Numbered from the stretch's first letter, positions 22,838 to 32,481 are shown. The stretch is DNA of 36,380 nt from JAFGMR01 sp964632755 (GCA_964632755.1 CAZWDT010000026.1:1-36380), one strand, 5' to 3'. The notes: a model not told the origin generated them from the sequence alone. Numbers and translations are program-made.

Positions 22838-24307
22838 ATGAACGAGAAAGGCAGATCGACTGCAATCAACGTTGAGCTATTAAAGTTTGGGGCGGGAGCC
22901 GCGAGATTCGCTTTAGCCTTCGCGGCTCTGGCGGTGCTGTGCGTCCCCGCCACAGCGCAGGAGATGACAGCTGAAGACTGTATGAACAAGGCCCAGGAGT
23001 TATACCACAACGGCTCCATCGAGGAGGCGATCTTAGCATACGACGAAGCCCTGAATATCGATCCTGAGAATGAAACGATCCTCATCCGAAAGGCTCTCGA
23101 CCTCCTTGTCGTGGGAAAAGTAAACGAGTCCATAGAGACATGCGAAAGGGCGCTCGCCCTTCTGGATGAAGATCTCGATGCGGATCCAGCCGATGCCGAG
23201 GCCTGGCAGAATAAGGCCCAGGTTCTGAGACGCCTGAACAGACAAGAAGAGGCCACCCAGGCGTATGAAGCTTCCCTGGCTGCCTTCGACCAGAGGATCG
23301 ATGAGGATCCAGAGGACGCCGATGCCTGGATGGGCAGGGCCAACGTCCTCTTGAACCTCGGCCGGTGGGAAGAGGCCCACGAGGCATACAACGAGGTAAC
23401 AAAGCTAAAGCCCCTCGACTACAACGTCTGGTGGAGAAAGGCCGAGGTCATAAGCGGCATTGGAGACATTAACGAGTCCGCTGAGACGTACGACAAGGCC
23501 ATCAGCCTGATACCCGCAAATGACACCGCAGAGATCGCACTTGCTTACGCTGCCAAGAGCGAGGATCTGGCAGCTGCGGGAAGGTGGGATGACGCCCTGG
23601 AAGCAATCAATAGATCGCTTGAGCTGAATCCCAAGAGCAGCGTATGGTGGCATTTCAAGGCCTTTGTTTTGACCGAGCTCGACAGAGACGACGAAGCGCT
23701 GGCAGCCTTTGACGAGGCCATCGGGCAGAATCCCGAGGACGTCGACAGCTGGCAGTGGAAGGCAAGCCTCCTCGTCGAGATGAAGAGGTACGACGAATCA
23801 CTGGAGGCCTATGACGAGGCCATAGAGCTGATCTCTGAAAATGATACAGAGGATCTGGCGCAGACTTGGCTTTCCAAGGGATCTGCCCTTAACAAGACCG
23901 GCAAGCGAGATGAGGCCAACGAGGCCTTCCAAAGATCGCTGGAGCTTTATGAAAAGGCCATTTTGGAAGATCCCGGTGACGTCAGCCTGCTCCAGATGAG
24001 GGGGAGAGCCCTCTACGAGCTTGGAAGGTACGACGAGTCCCTGGAGGCCTACGATCAAATCCTCGAAACCTCTTCCGGCATCGAGCCCCCCATAGTCGAT
24101 ACCAGCGCATGGATTGGCAGGGGCGATGCTCTGCGGGCTTTGGGCAGAGATCGGGAGGCTCTGGAGGCCTACAACGAGGCAATCGAGCTTGGTCCTCATT
24201 GGAGCAATGCCTGGTACGGAAGGGGTGAATCCCAGAGGGCACTTGGCCAGGTCTACAACGCCTCCATGTCCCTATACGTTGCTCAACAGCTGGGGTACGA
24301 GGGCTGA
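22838..24307 (+). CDS. Secreted TPR protein A
   Basis: The 489-residue protein has the array's long signal peptide (about residues 1-41, hydrophobic core RFALAFAALAVLCVPATAQ) and then about eleven tetratricopeptide repeats to the end. TPR consensus residues are clear: W-x-x-K/R-A, EEA-x-x-A-Y/F, A-x-x-x-x-P. TPRs are superhelical protein-binding scaffolds; export implies a role on or outside the membrane. The first repeat carries the N-G-S sequon (YHNGSIEEA) shared by most members. It is nearly collinear with protein H (488 residues) from end to end, including the final YNASMSLYVAQQLGYEG. Partner unknown. Confidence 0.85.
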   Translation: MNEKGRSTAINVELLKFGAGAARFALAFAALAVLCVPATAQEMTAEDCMNKAQELYHNGSIEEAILAYDEALNIDPENETILIRKALDLLVVGKVNESIETCERALALLDEDLDADPADAEAWQNKAQVLRRLNRQEEATQAYEASLAAFDQRIDEDPEDADAWMGRANVLLNLGRWEEAHEAYNEVTKLKPLDYNVWWRKAEVISGIGDINESAETYDKAISLIPANDTAEIALAYAAKSEDLAAAGRWDDALEAINRSLELNPKSSVWWHFKAFVLTELDRDDEALAAFDEAIGQNPEDVDSWQWKASLLVEMKRYDESLEAYDEAIELISENDTEDLAQTWLSKGSALNKTGKRDEANEAFQRSLELYEKAILEDPGDVSLLQMRGRALYELGRYDESLEAYDQILETSSGIEPPIVDTSAWIGRGDALRALGRDREALEAYNEAIELGPHWSNAWYGRGESQRALGQVYNASMSLYVAQQLGYEG

Positions 24308-24366
24308 ATCCTGGTATCAATCCTTCCAGACATATCCTCCAATGGAGAGGGGTTTGGAGTGGGAAC

Positions 24367-25794
24367 ATGAACGAAAAAGGAGAATCGAGCGCAGCTCATT
24401 CCGAGCTGTTGAGGTTGGATGTGGGAGCTGGATTCGCCATAGCCCTTCTGGCGATGGCGACCCTTTGCATCCATGCCGTGGCTGTTGAAGAAATCCCAGG
24501 AGTTGATTCAACGGATTTCTTCTACATCTATGGAACGTCGGGGGAGCATACGGAGGAGATCGCAAGGGATGATTCAGCAGATCTCTGGTATCAGAGGGGA
24601 AGCGAGCTTTGGTCAAATGGATCCATCGAAGAGGCCATTTTAGCCTACGACAGGGCTCTCGGTATCGATCCTGAAAATGCCACAATAATGCTTGACAAAG
24701 CACTGCTTCTCGAAATTCTCGGCAATATAAGCGCATCCCAGGAGGCCTACAGAGAGGCACTTGACGCATTTGACGAGGACCTGATGGAGGATCCCGGAGA
24801 CGCACAATCGTGGTGGGGGAAAGGCGTTGCTCTGGACTGCCTCGGAAGGCAAGAAGAGGCCACGGAGGCCCGAGAGAAGGCCGTATCTATCTTCAACCAG
24901 ACCCTGGAAGAGAATCCAGACGATGCCGAGACCTGGTTTGACATGGCGGAAGTCTTGGTCAGCCTCTTAAGACGGGAAGAGGCGATCGAGGCCTACGAAA
25001 AAGCCATAGAGCTGAACTCGACAAAGGCCGACTACGCTGCGATATCCCAGGGAGTCCTGTTGCAGGAGCTTGGAAGGCATGACGAGTCCTTGGAGGCCTT
25101 CGATCTGGCCATCGAGCTCGTCCCTGAGAACGACTCTAAAATGCTTGCCATGGTCTGGTACCATAAGGCAAACACGCTCGATAACGGCAAGAGGCCAGAG
25201 GAGGCCCTAGCGGCCTACGATATGGTCACGGCTCTCGATCCCGGGAACAAGGGGGCCTGGCTTGGCAAAGGATCGATGCTCGATGATTTGGGCATGTACA
25301 ACCAGTCGTTAGAAGCCTACGAAACGGCTCTGAAGCTTGACAATCAACTGACCTATGCATGGATTGAAAAAGGCGACTTGCTGGCAAGGCTGGATCAGGA
25401 TGCTGAAGCATATGCGGCTTATGCCGAGGCTCTGAATATCAGCGATCTGGAAATTCAGAAAGACCCAAATGACTACCTGGCCTGGCTGAACAAGGGCAGA
25501 GCCCTCTACAAGATGGGGGAGTATGAGAGGGCGATCGAGGCTTACAACAGGAGCATGGAGATCTCTCCGCCCTCCTTCCCGTCATCCGAGGCCGCCCTGG
25601 TGGGCAAGGGCGACGCCCTCCGAGCACTGGGCAGGAGCGAGGAGGCCCTGGAAGCCTACAGAGACGCAATCGAGCTTTATCCGCTGGATCTTGAGGCCTG
25701 GCATGGGAAGGGCGAGGCACAGCTCTCCCTTGGCAAGCGGATCGAGGCAGATATGGCCTTCGCCCTGGCCAAGAAGCTAGGGTACGAGGGATGA
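24367..25794 (+). CDS. Secreted TPR protein B
   Basis: The 475-residue protein starts at ATG 24367 after TTTGGAGTGGG. Signal peptide core FAIALLAMATLCIHAVA (about residues 22-38), then a short unique linker containing DSTDFFYIYGTSG before the first TPR (WSNGSIEEAILAYDRAL). About ten TPRs follow, ending MAFALAKKLGYEG. The stretch around residues 170-245 resembles the middle of protein D, including the phrase IEAY-x-x-AIELNST. The gene begins 59 bp after gene A. The function beyond protein scaffolding is unknown. Confidence 0.85.
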   Translation: MNEKGESSAAHSELLRLDVGAGFAIALLAMATLCIHAVAVEEIPGVDSTDFFYIYGTSGEHTEEIARDDSADLWYQRGSELWSNGSIEEAILAYDRALGIDPENATIMLDKALLLEILGNISASQEAYREALDAFDEDLMEDPGDAQSWWGKGVALDCLGRQEEATEAREKAVSIFNQTLEENPDDAETWFDMAEVLVSLLRREEAIEAYEKAIELNSTKADYAAISQGVLLQELGRHDESLEAFDLAIELVPENDSKMLAMVWYHKANTLDNGKRPEEALAAYDMVTALDPGNKGAWLGKGSMLDDLGMYNQSLEAYETALKLDNQLTYAWIEKGDLLARLDQDAEAYAAYAEALNISDLEIQKDPNDYLAWLNKGRALYKMGEYERAIEAYNRSMEISPPSFPSSEAALVGKGDALRALGRSEEALEAYRDAIELYPLDLEAWHGKGEAQLSLGKRIEADMAFALAKKLGYEG

Positions 25795-25852
25795 GCCTTG
25801 CCCACATTTTCTGTAATCTTCAGAGGATGAAATGAGGATACGGGGGAGAAAG

Positions 25853-27637
25853 ATGCACGAAAGAGGAATCCACGAAAGAGGAAGATCGACTGCAGCCCTT
25901 ACTGGGCTGTTGAGATGGGGGGATGGGGCCAGGTTCGCCATCGTCCTTCTGGCCTTGGGGTCGCTTTGCATCCCTGGCCTGGCAGAGGAAGAGAATTCGG
26001 CGGAGAACTCCTCGGACTACTGGCTTACTATCGCCTATGGTCTGAGCGCCAATGGATCTTATGAGGAGGCGATAGAGGCTTACGATAACGCCATTTTGAT
26101 TGATCCAGAGAACGGCATCTTCTGGATCAACAAAGCCAATGCCCTTGGGCGGTTAAACAGAACAGATGAGGCTATCGAAGCGTACCAAAAGGCCCTGGAT
26201 ATCACCAACAATACGCTGAAAACCAATCCACAGAATTGCATCGCCTGGTCTGATAAGGGATTGCTCCTTCACAACGTGGGCAATTTCGAAGAGGCAGTTA
26301 GAGCATTTGACAATGCTACCGATATCGATCCCGAATACGAGATGGCCTGGATGATGAAAGGGGTCATCCAGGCAAGCGAGTTACACAGATACGACGAGGC
26401 TGTTTTGGCATTTGACGGTGCCCTCCAGGCAAATCCCGAAGATGCCCAGGCTTGGAGCCTCAAGGGAGATGCTCTGAAGGAGTCGGGCCGCCAGGCCGAG
26501 GCTGAGGCAGCGTATGCAAAAGCCAGGGAGCTTGAGTATGAGACGATGTCCGCCTTGTCTCTGGCCATCACCAACGTCGTCTCCGTCGGAGAGGACGAGT
26601 TCATCGAGATGGCCAACGACGGAAACGAGGCCCAGATCTTCAAGGGCTTGATCCTGACCATCGACGGCAAGGAATCGGTCGTCCTTCCCGACTTCGCCCT
26701 CGGTCCCGGTGAACGGATCAGGTTCCATCTCGGCGAAGACGAGAGCAACGAGACAGACGTCTATCTCAATGGAGATCTCTCCTTGGACGACGTTGCCGGA
26801 AACCTGACCTTGAAGGACTCGGCCGGAACGCTGGATAAGTTCGCAGCCTACTGGACGCCAGAGGAGACCTCAGAATACTGGATCGAGAAGGGACGAAAGC
26901 TACAGAGAACCGAATCTTATGAAGATGCTCTCAATGCACTGAATAACGCCACAGATATCGATCCTCAAAACGCGATGGCCTGGCTTATCAAAGCCAACAT
27001 TCTCGGGCCCAACCTGGGCAGGTACAACGAATCTCTTGACGCCTGTGACAAAGCCCTCCAAATAAATCCAGATGATGCCGATGCCTGGTGTTTGAAAGGC
27101 CTCATACTCATGAACCTGGGAAGACCTGCGGAGGAATCCCTGGCAGCCTTCGATGGGGCCGTCGAGCTTGATCTGCAAAATGGGTTTGCCTGGTACTTGA
27201 AAGGCGGCGCGCTGCAACGTCTCGGCCGCGAGACCGAGGCTGAGGCGGCCTTCGCCAAGGCTGAAGAGCTGGGTTTCACTTCGCCTTTTGCAGGCACGCT
27301 GGCCATCACCAACATCAGTGCCGCGGGAGAGGACGAGCTCGTCGAGATATCCAACTACCTCGAGGACGCCAAAAACCTTGAAGGATGGACCCTGGTGATC
27401 GACGAGGATGAGACGAGATCTGCGGTCTTCCCCGAGTACACCCTGGAGCCCGCAGGGACGGTCAGAGTTCATTTTGGCGAGGGAAAGGATACCGAAAGCG
27501 ATCTTTTCATGAACAGCGAGATCACCCTCAACGATACAGCCACGAGCGTCACCTTGAGGGATGAGTCCAGAATGGAGGTCTCGTTTCTGGGGTTTGAAAA
27601 CCTCCCAGATGGAGGAGCGATGATGAGGAGAAGATGA
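25853..27637 (+). CDS. Secreted TPR/lamin-tail-domain protein C
   Basis: I prefer ATG 25853 over 25832: it follows GGGGGAG at good spacing and gives MHERGIHERGRSTAALTGLL, in line with the paralogues. The 594-residue protein has a signal peptide, about five TPRs, a lamin-tail domain (LTD, about 230-335; LAITNVVSVGEDEFIEMAND), four to five more TPRs, and a second LTD (about 480-594; LAITNISAAGEDELVEISNY). LTDs are Ig-like folds found in nuclear lamins and in many prokaryotic secreted proteins. Instead of the usual A-x-x-LGYE end the protein stops in an Arg-rich tail, and a degenerate copy of the missing tail lies downstream. Confidence 0.83.
   Translation: MHERGIHERGRSTAALTGLLRWGDGARFAIVLLALGSLCIPGLAEEENSAENSSDYWLTIAYGLSANGSYEEAIEAYDNAILIDPENGIFWINKANALGRLNRTDEAIEAYQKALDITNNTLKTNPQNCIAWSDKGLLLHNVGNFEEAVRAFDNATDIDPEYEMAWMMKGVIQASELHRYDEAVLAFDGALQANPEDAQAWSLKGDALKESGRQAEAEAAYAKARELEYETMSALSLAITNVVSVGEDEFIEMANDGNEAQIFKGLILTIDGKESVVLPDFALGPGERIRFHLGEDESNETDVYLNGDLSLDDVAGNLTLKDSAGTLDKFAAYWTPEETSEYWIEKGRKLQRTESYEDALNALNNATDIDPQNAMAWLIKANILGPNLGRYNESLDACDKALQINPDDADAWCLKGLILMNLGRPAEESLAAFDGAVELDLQNGFAWYLKGGALQRLGRETEAEAAFAKAEELGFTSPFAGTLAITNISAAGEDELVEISNYLEDAKNLEGWTLVIDEDETRSAVFPEYTLEPAGTVRVHFGEGKDTESDLFMNSEITLNDTATSVTLRDESRMEVSFLGFENLPDGGAMMRRR
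26558..26869 (+). repeat. Duplicated LTD module, copy in gene C
   Basis: This 312-bp segment aligns without gaps to 29740-30051 in gene E, about nine bases in ten identical by eye. The flanking TPR DNA is much less similar, so the module was copied or gene-converted rather than inherited with the whole gene. Confidence 0.8.
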
Positions 27638-27687
27638 GTGGCAGCAGGGAGTTTGAGTATTAACCTTCATCACCATAGCCGGAAAAT

Positions 27688-27714
27688 TTCGTGGAGCTAG
27701 GGTTCAAGTTATGA
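27688..27714 (+). pseudogene. Degenerate TPR tail remnant downstream of gene C
   Basis: After gene C has stopped, one frame reads FVELGFKL then TGA, matching the A-x-x-LGYE-stop ending of the array members, and the following bases resemble the 3' flank after 28734 and 33672. A stop lies just upstream in the same frame. It looks like the old 3' end of gene C left behind when the terminal LTD was gained. Confidence 0.5.
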
Positions 27715-27728
27715 CTCATATTCCCAAA

Positions 27729-27734
27729 TTTTTT
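27729..27734 (+). terminator. T-run between genes C and D
   Basis: Six T on the plus strand, placed 14 bp after the tail remnant's stop. Equivalent T-runs at 28747-28752 and 33685-33689 occupy the same place after other array tails, so this is a conserved 3'-flank element and possible weak terminator. Confidence 0.35.
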
Positions 27735-27773
27735 GCGTCTGTGTTCAGGTGAAAAAAAGAGGAGTGGGTTAAC

Positions 27774-28634
27774 GTGATAGAAAAAACCGGATCGTCGTCG
27801 GCCCTCAGCGGGCCAACGAAGTTGGGTGTTGGATTCAGGCTCGCCATAGTCCTTGCGGCTTTGGCGTCGCTTTGCATCTGTGCCCTGGCAAAGGAAGACA
27901 TCGCAGAGGAAAATTCAGCAGATAGCTGGTATCAGAAAGGCTATCAGCTAGTCTCGAACGGATATTACGAAGAGGGTCTCCAGGCTTACAACAAGTCCCT
28001 GGAGATCGATTCAGGAAACGCCACTGCCTGGCTGGACAAAGCTCTGATCCACATGATTCTGGCCAAACAGGCTCGCTTGAAGGCTCTTGACCTCTTCGAC
28101 GAGAATCTGGAGGAAAACCCACAAGATGCACGGGCCTGGTGGAGCAGAGGCGTTGCCCTGTACGGCCTGGAAAGGCCGGAGGAGGCAAAAGAGTCCTGGG
28201 AGAAGGCCCTAGAGATCTACAACGAGACCCTGAAGTTGGACCCTGAGGATGCCGAGGCCTGGTTCGACAAGGCCGAGATTTTGATCAGCCTTGGCAGGAA
28301 CGAGGAGGCGATCGAGGCCTATGACAGGGCCATCGAGCTGAACTCGACGAGGTCTGCGGAGGCCGCGATGACCAAGGGCAACCTGCTCATGGAGATGGGC
28401 CGTTACGAAGAAGCTCTCGCAGCTTATGAAAAGGCTGTTGAGGTAAATCCGAACTTCCCAAGTTTTTGGTACTACAAGGGGCTGGCCCTGTGGGCTCTGG
28501 ACCGGGATTCTGCGGCTGAGGAGGCCTTTACAAAGGCTACAGAGATGGGATATGTTGTGACGCTGCCCGTGGTGAAGGAGGCGGGAAGCGGTCCGGTTGT
28601 AACCACCAGGACCGAGATTGCGCCGGAGAGGTAG
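27774..28634 (+). CDS. Secreted TPR protein D (short)
   Basis: The 286-residue protein uses a GTG start at 27774 behind GAGGAGTGGG. Signal peptide core RLAIVLAALASLCICALA, then about six TPRs (first one SNGYYEEGLQAYNKSLEID, lacking the usual NGS). It ends in a non-TPR tail with TLPVVKEAGSGPVVTTRTE rather than LGYE. A remnant of the normal ending lies about 100 bp downstream, so the gene is probably a shortened or re-ended member. The central repeats are close to those of protein B. Confidence 0.82.
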   Translation: MIEKTGSSSALSGPTKLGVGFRLAIVLAALASLCICALAKEDIAEENSADSWYQKGYQLVSNGYYEEGLQAYNKSLEIDSGNATAWLDKALIHMILAKQARLKALDLFDENLEENPQDARAWWSRGVALYGLERPEEAKESWEKALEIYNETLKLDPEDAEAWFDKAEILISLGRNEEAIEAYDRAIELNSTRSAEAAMTKGNLLMEMGRYEEALAAYEKAVEVNPNFPSFWYYKGLALWALDRDSAAEEAFTKATEMGYVVTLPVVKEAGSGPVVTTRTEIAPER

Positions 28635-28689
28635 CGGTGGGGGAGTTGGGGCAAGATTTTCACGACCTCTGGTTTGTGAAGCTGGATAA

Positions 28690-28734
28690 CAGACGGCCAT
28701 TCTCAAGGCCGCGGAGCTGGGGTATGAGTTCTGA
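28690..28734 (+). pseudogene. Degenerate TPR tail remnant downstream of gene D
   Basis: One frame reads QTAILKAAELGYEF then TGA, a clear match to endings such as YAKAAELGYK in gene E and FAKAKELGYEE in gene G. An in-frame stop at 28687 separates it from anything upstream. The following GACCCCAGCCCATATTTTTT matches the array's 3' flank. It is the displaced end of gene D. Confidence 0.65.
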
Positions 28735-28746
28735 CCCCAGCCCATA

Positions 28747-28752
28747 TTTTTT
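28747..28752 (+). terminator. T-run between genes D and E
   Basis: Six T at the same position in the conserved 3' flank as those at 27729 and 33685, followed by CATATCTGGATAG and then the GGAGTGGG leader of gene E. Confidence 0.35.
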
Positions 28753-28791
28753 GTCTTCATATCTGGATAGAAAAAATAGGAGTGGGATAAG

Positions 28792-31158
28792 ATGAAAGAA
28801 AAAACAAGATCGTTGGTAGCCCTCAGCGAGCTGCTGAAGTTGGGTATGGGGACCAGGTTCCTCACCGTTCTGATTGCGCTGGCCGCGCTGTGCACATACG
28901 CTGTGGCAGAGGAAGTGACCGCAGAAGACTGGTTAAACAGGGGTCAGGAGCTCATGATGAACGGCTCCTCGGGAGAAGCCCTCGCGGCTTACGACCGGGC
29001 CATAAAGCTGATACCTGTGAACTCAACCCAGAAGCTCGCCGAAGCATGGGAACTGAAGGCCTTCGCTCTCGCCAACCTTGGGGATGTGAGGGGGCACGAT
29101 CAGGCGTTATATGAGGAGTCCATCAGAGCCTACGATAAAGCCATTGAGCTTGATCCCCAGAGGGCATCTGCCAGGACTGGCAAAGCCGCGGTTTTAACAA
29201 CTCGCCTCAACAGGGCTGATGAGGCTTTGGAGACATCCAGTAGCGCCCTAGATCTGAGTTCAAATAACACCGATGATATGGAGGCCCAGATCAGAGGCCT
29301 GGAAGTACAGGGCCTATCTTTGGTGAAGTCCGGGAAGTACGAAGAGGCTAATCAGACCTATGACAGGCTCCTCAAGATTGCCCCCCAGAATTCGTACGCA
29401 ATGAGTTTTGCCTGGCAGGGGAAGGGCAATGCTCTCGCGGGCATGAATCGATATGAGAAGGCCATTTCCGCCTACGACAGAGCTATTGAGACCTATCCTT
29501 CGAGCATGGATAAACTTCTCTCATCGGGTATCTGGGAGGGGAAGGGCGATGCCCTGGAGGCCATGGGCAGGCATGAGGAAGCTATTGCGGCCTATGATGG
29601 AGCCATCGATGCCCATCCTAAAAATGCACCCGTCATTTACAAGAAAGGTCGAATCTTGGAGGTGTCGGGCCGCCAGGCCGAGGCGGATGCAGCCTATGCC
29701 AAGGCCGCAGAGCTGGGTTATAAGATGCCATCCGCCTCGTCTCTGGCCATCACCAACGTCGTCTCCGTCGGAGAAGACGAGTTCATCGAGATGGCCAACG
29801 ACGGGAACGAGACCCAGACCTTCGAGGGCTTGATCCTGACCATCGATGAAAGTGAGTCAGTCGTCCTTCCCAACTTCGCCCTCGGCCCCGGTGAACGGAT
29901 CAGATTCCACTTCGGTGAGGGCGAGAGCAACGAGACCGACGTCTTCCTCAAGGGGGATCTCACTCTAGACAACGTCGCCGGAAACCTGACCTTGGAGGAC
30001 TCGGCCGGAACGCTGGATAAGTTCGCAGCCTACTGGACGCCGGAGGAGACCGCAGAAGACTGGATCAACAGGGGGCAGGAGCTTTACCAGAACCAATCCT
30101 ATCAAGAGGCCTTAGACGCCTATGACGAGGGTCTGAAGACGGACCCACAGAATGCCTCTGCCTGGCACTACAGAGAAATGGCACTGGCAGAGATAGGCCG
30201 TGGAGTGGAGGCGAACCAATCGCTTCAGAAGGCGATAGAGATCCTCGACCTTAAGCTCCAGGAGGATCCGGAAGACCTTGAAGCCATGTGGCTGAGGGCA
30301 GAGGGTATGGATCTCTTAGGAAGGAGCCAAGAGGCCCTGGAGTCTTATGGTCGGGTGGCTGAGTCGAACTCGTCCCATGCTCTGGGTGCCTTGATAAGGG
30401 AGTCTGATATCCTGGCGGCTCTTGGCAGGTACAACCAATCAGCAGAGGCATTCAACAGGGCCATGGCTCTCGTCTTCTCCAACCAATCCCAGTCGCAGAT
30501 AGAGTTCCAGTGGCATAGGGAGAACGCCTCAATGTTTACAACAGGATGGATTATCGACGGCCAAATCCACAGAGTCTCCACTGGATTGTACAATATCTCC
30601 TCAAGATCGTTCGACGAGATCGAGCAGATCAACTCCGATTATGTAGCAGCCTTGCAGCTCAAAGGCAGCGCAGCTGATCCTGGCAGGCATGGCGGCACCC
30701 TCATGGGATCGAGTCTCAATTGGGATATCTACATCTTCGATCTGCCCGAGAAGACAAACCTTGCCGGACCTACGATCCTGTCCGTTTCCGGAATCAATCC
30801 CAAGGGAGACGAGTTCATCGGGATCACCAACGGCCTGAATGAAACCATCAGCCTCCAGAACTGGAGCTTTGAGATCCAGGGCTCTAGAGTGACTCTGCCG
30901 GGGTATTCTCTTCAGTCCGGAAAATCCGTAAGGATTCACCTGGGAAGCGGCCAGGGAAATGAGACCGACCTATTCCTGGACAGCGATCTTGAGCTGAACG
31001 ATATGACGGGAAGCGTCTCCCTGAAAGACGACTCAGGAGAGGACGTGGCATCCTTGGATTACAGAACTAAGCTGGATGGCTCGATTGCCTGCTCCGTTAC
31101 CGCTTATGAGTACCCTGGGCCTGGTAGAGGAAAGATTGTGCAGAGCTTTGATGGATAA
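28792..31158 (+). CDS. Secreted TPR/lamin-tail-domain protein E (largest of the array)
   Basis: At 788 residues this is the longest member. Order: signal peptide (core TVLIALAALCTYAVA), about seven TPRs, LTD 1 (about 314-420), about five TPRs with a non-TPR insert near 600-655, and LTD 2 (about 657-788; ILSVSGINPKGDEFIGITNG). It has no LGYE ending of its own; that motif appears internally (AELGYK just before LTD 1), showing that the LTD/TPR blocks were added after an ancestral stop position. The start ATG follows AGGAGTGGG. A surface scaffold with two Ig-like decorations; no enzymatic motif seen. Confidence 0.85.
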   Translation: MKEKTRSLVALSELLKLGMGTRFLTVLIALAALCTYAVAEEVTAEDWLNRGQELMMNGSSGEALAAYDRAIKLIPVNSTQKLAEAWELKAFALANLGDVRGHDQALYEESIRAYDKAIELDPQRASARTGKAAVLTTRLNRADEALETSSSALDLSSNNTDDMEAQIRGLEVQGLSLVKSGKYEEANQTYDRLLKIAPQNSYAMSFAWQGKGNALAGMNRYEKAISAYDRAIETYPSSMDKLLSSGIWEGKGDALEAMGRHEEAIAAYDGAIDAHPKNAPVIYKKGRILEVSGRQAEADAAYAKAAELGYKMPSASSLAITNVVSVGEDEFIEMANDGNETQTFEGLILTIDESESVVLPNFALGPGERIRFHFGEGESNETDVFLKGDLTLDNVAGNLTLEDSAGTLDKFAAYWTPEETAEDWINRGQELYQNQSYQEALDAYDEGLKTDPQNASAWHYREMALAEIGRGVEANQSLQKAIEILDLKLQEDPEDLEAMWLRAEGMDLLGRSQEALESYGRVAESNSSHALGALIRESDILAALGRYNQSAEAFNRAMALVFSNQSQSQIEFQWHRENASMFTTGWIIDGQIHRVSTGLYNISSRSFDEIEQINSDYVAALQLKGSAADPGRHGGTLMGSSLNWDIYIFDLPEKTNLAGPTILSVSGINPKGDEFIGITNGLNETISLQNWSFEIQGSRVTLPGYSLQSGKSVRIHLGSGQGNETDLFLDSDLELNDMTGSVSLKDDSGEDVASLDYRTKLDGSIACSVTAYEYPGPGRGKIVQSFDG
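29740..30051 (+). repeat. Duplicated LTD module, copy in gene E
   Basis: Partner of 26558-26869 in gene C: 312 bp, no gaps, about 90 % identical by eye. It codes for the first LTD and the start of the following TPR linker (FAAYWTPEET). Confidence 0.8.
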
Positions 31159-31175
31159 AATAGGAGGCGGTTGAT

Positions 31176-32439
31176 ATGAAAGAAGAAAGCGGATCCTTTG
31201 GAGCATTCGGCAGGCCATCGAAGTTTAACATGGCGACCAGGCACGTCATCGTCCTTGCGGCTCTGGCGATGCTCTGCGCCTGTGTTGCAACAGCTCAGGA
31301 GGATACTGCAGGATACTGGATGGTAAAAGCAAATGAGCTCTTGCAAAACGGCTCTTTTGAAGAGGCTTCTTTGGCATATGAAAAGGCCCTTCAGATCGAT
31401 CCCAATAATGCAACCATCTGGCATCGTCAAGCTTTCCTCCTTACTACCATAGGCAAGGAAAATGAGTCCATCAGGGCCTATGAGAGAGCGCTCAGCCTCT
31501 TGAATGAAAGCCTGGCTAAAAATCCGCAGGATGCAGAATCCTGGAACATGAAAGGCCTGGTTCTGATGTCGCTGGGCAGGCCAGGCGAGGGTTATCAGGC
31601 TCGATTGAAGGCCCTGGATCTATTTAATCAAACCATCGAGAAGGACACGTTGAATGCCAGCGCCTGGCTGAGCAAGGCTGAGATCTTGGCCTTCATGGGT
31701 CAGAACGAGGAGGCACTGAAGGCTTACGACAAGGTCATCGAGCTTGAGCCTGGAGAATACGGCGTCATGAACAGGAAAGCCGAATTCCTCACTATTTTGG
31801 GAAGGCACAATGAATCCATAGTTGCCTACGACCAGGCGATAGAGCGGATACCAGCTAACGATACTTTGGCTCTTGGATGGATGTGGGGCGGCAAGGGATC
31901 TGCCCTTTATGCAGCTGGCAGAAGCGAAGAGGTACAACGAATCGCTGGATGCATACAATGAACTGGTACAGATAGATCCATCGTCCGGTACTTCCTGGAT
32001 TGATAGAGGAGATGTTCTTGAAAGTATGGGCGATCATGTGGATGCCCTAGCTTCCTACCAGAAGGCGGAAGAGATCTCCTCTGAGGTGGTGAAAAAGGAT
32101 TCCAATGACACAAGCGCCTGGCTGGAAAATGGCAAGGCTCTGATCAAACTCGGCAGGTACGATGATGCCCTGAGAGCTTACGATGGCGCCATCAAGAGCA
32201 GCTCGTCATATCTTGGAGATACACAGAAATCAGAGGCCTGGACGGGCAAGGGAACTGCCTTGCAGGCACAAAACAAGAGCGAAGAAGCTCTAGAGGCCTA
32301 CAACAAGGCAATAGATCTGAACCCTACAAATGTTGATGCCTGGAAGGGCAGGGGAGAAGCTCAGGCGGCAATGGGGTTGACTGCTAGAGCAAGTTCATCG
32401 CTACATGTAGCCAGGGCACTCTCCAGCAACGTATGGTAG
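31176..32439 (+). pseudogene. Secreted TPR protein F, interrupted by a frameshift
   Basis: The first frame (31176-31961) has a signal peptide (core HVIVLAALAMLCACVATAQ) and about six TPRs, then reads AAGRSEEVQRIAGCIQ and stops. From about 31925 the +1 frame continues TPR coding, EAKRYNESLDAYNELVQIDP, to 32439. Dropping ten bases (31926-31935 or thereabouts) would yield the array's canonical GRYNESLDAY; any net +1 change would also join the frames. The continuation has no ribosome binding site. Either an assembly error, a recent inactivation, or phase-variation-like switching. The repaired protein would be about 420 residues, ending SSLHVARALSSNVW. Confidence 0.75.
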
Positions 32440-32481
32440 CCGTCGTATGAGCGATGTTTTAGCATGAAAAAGGTGTGGATG

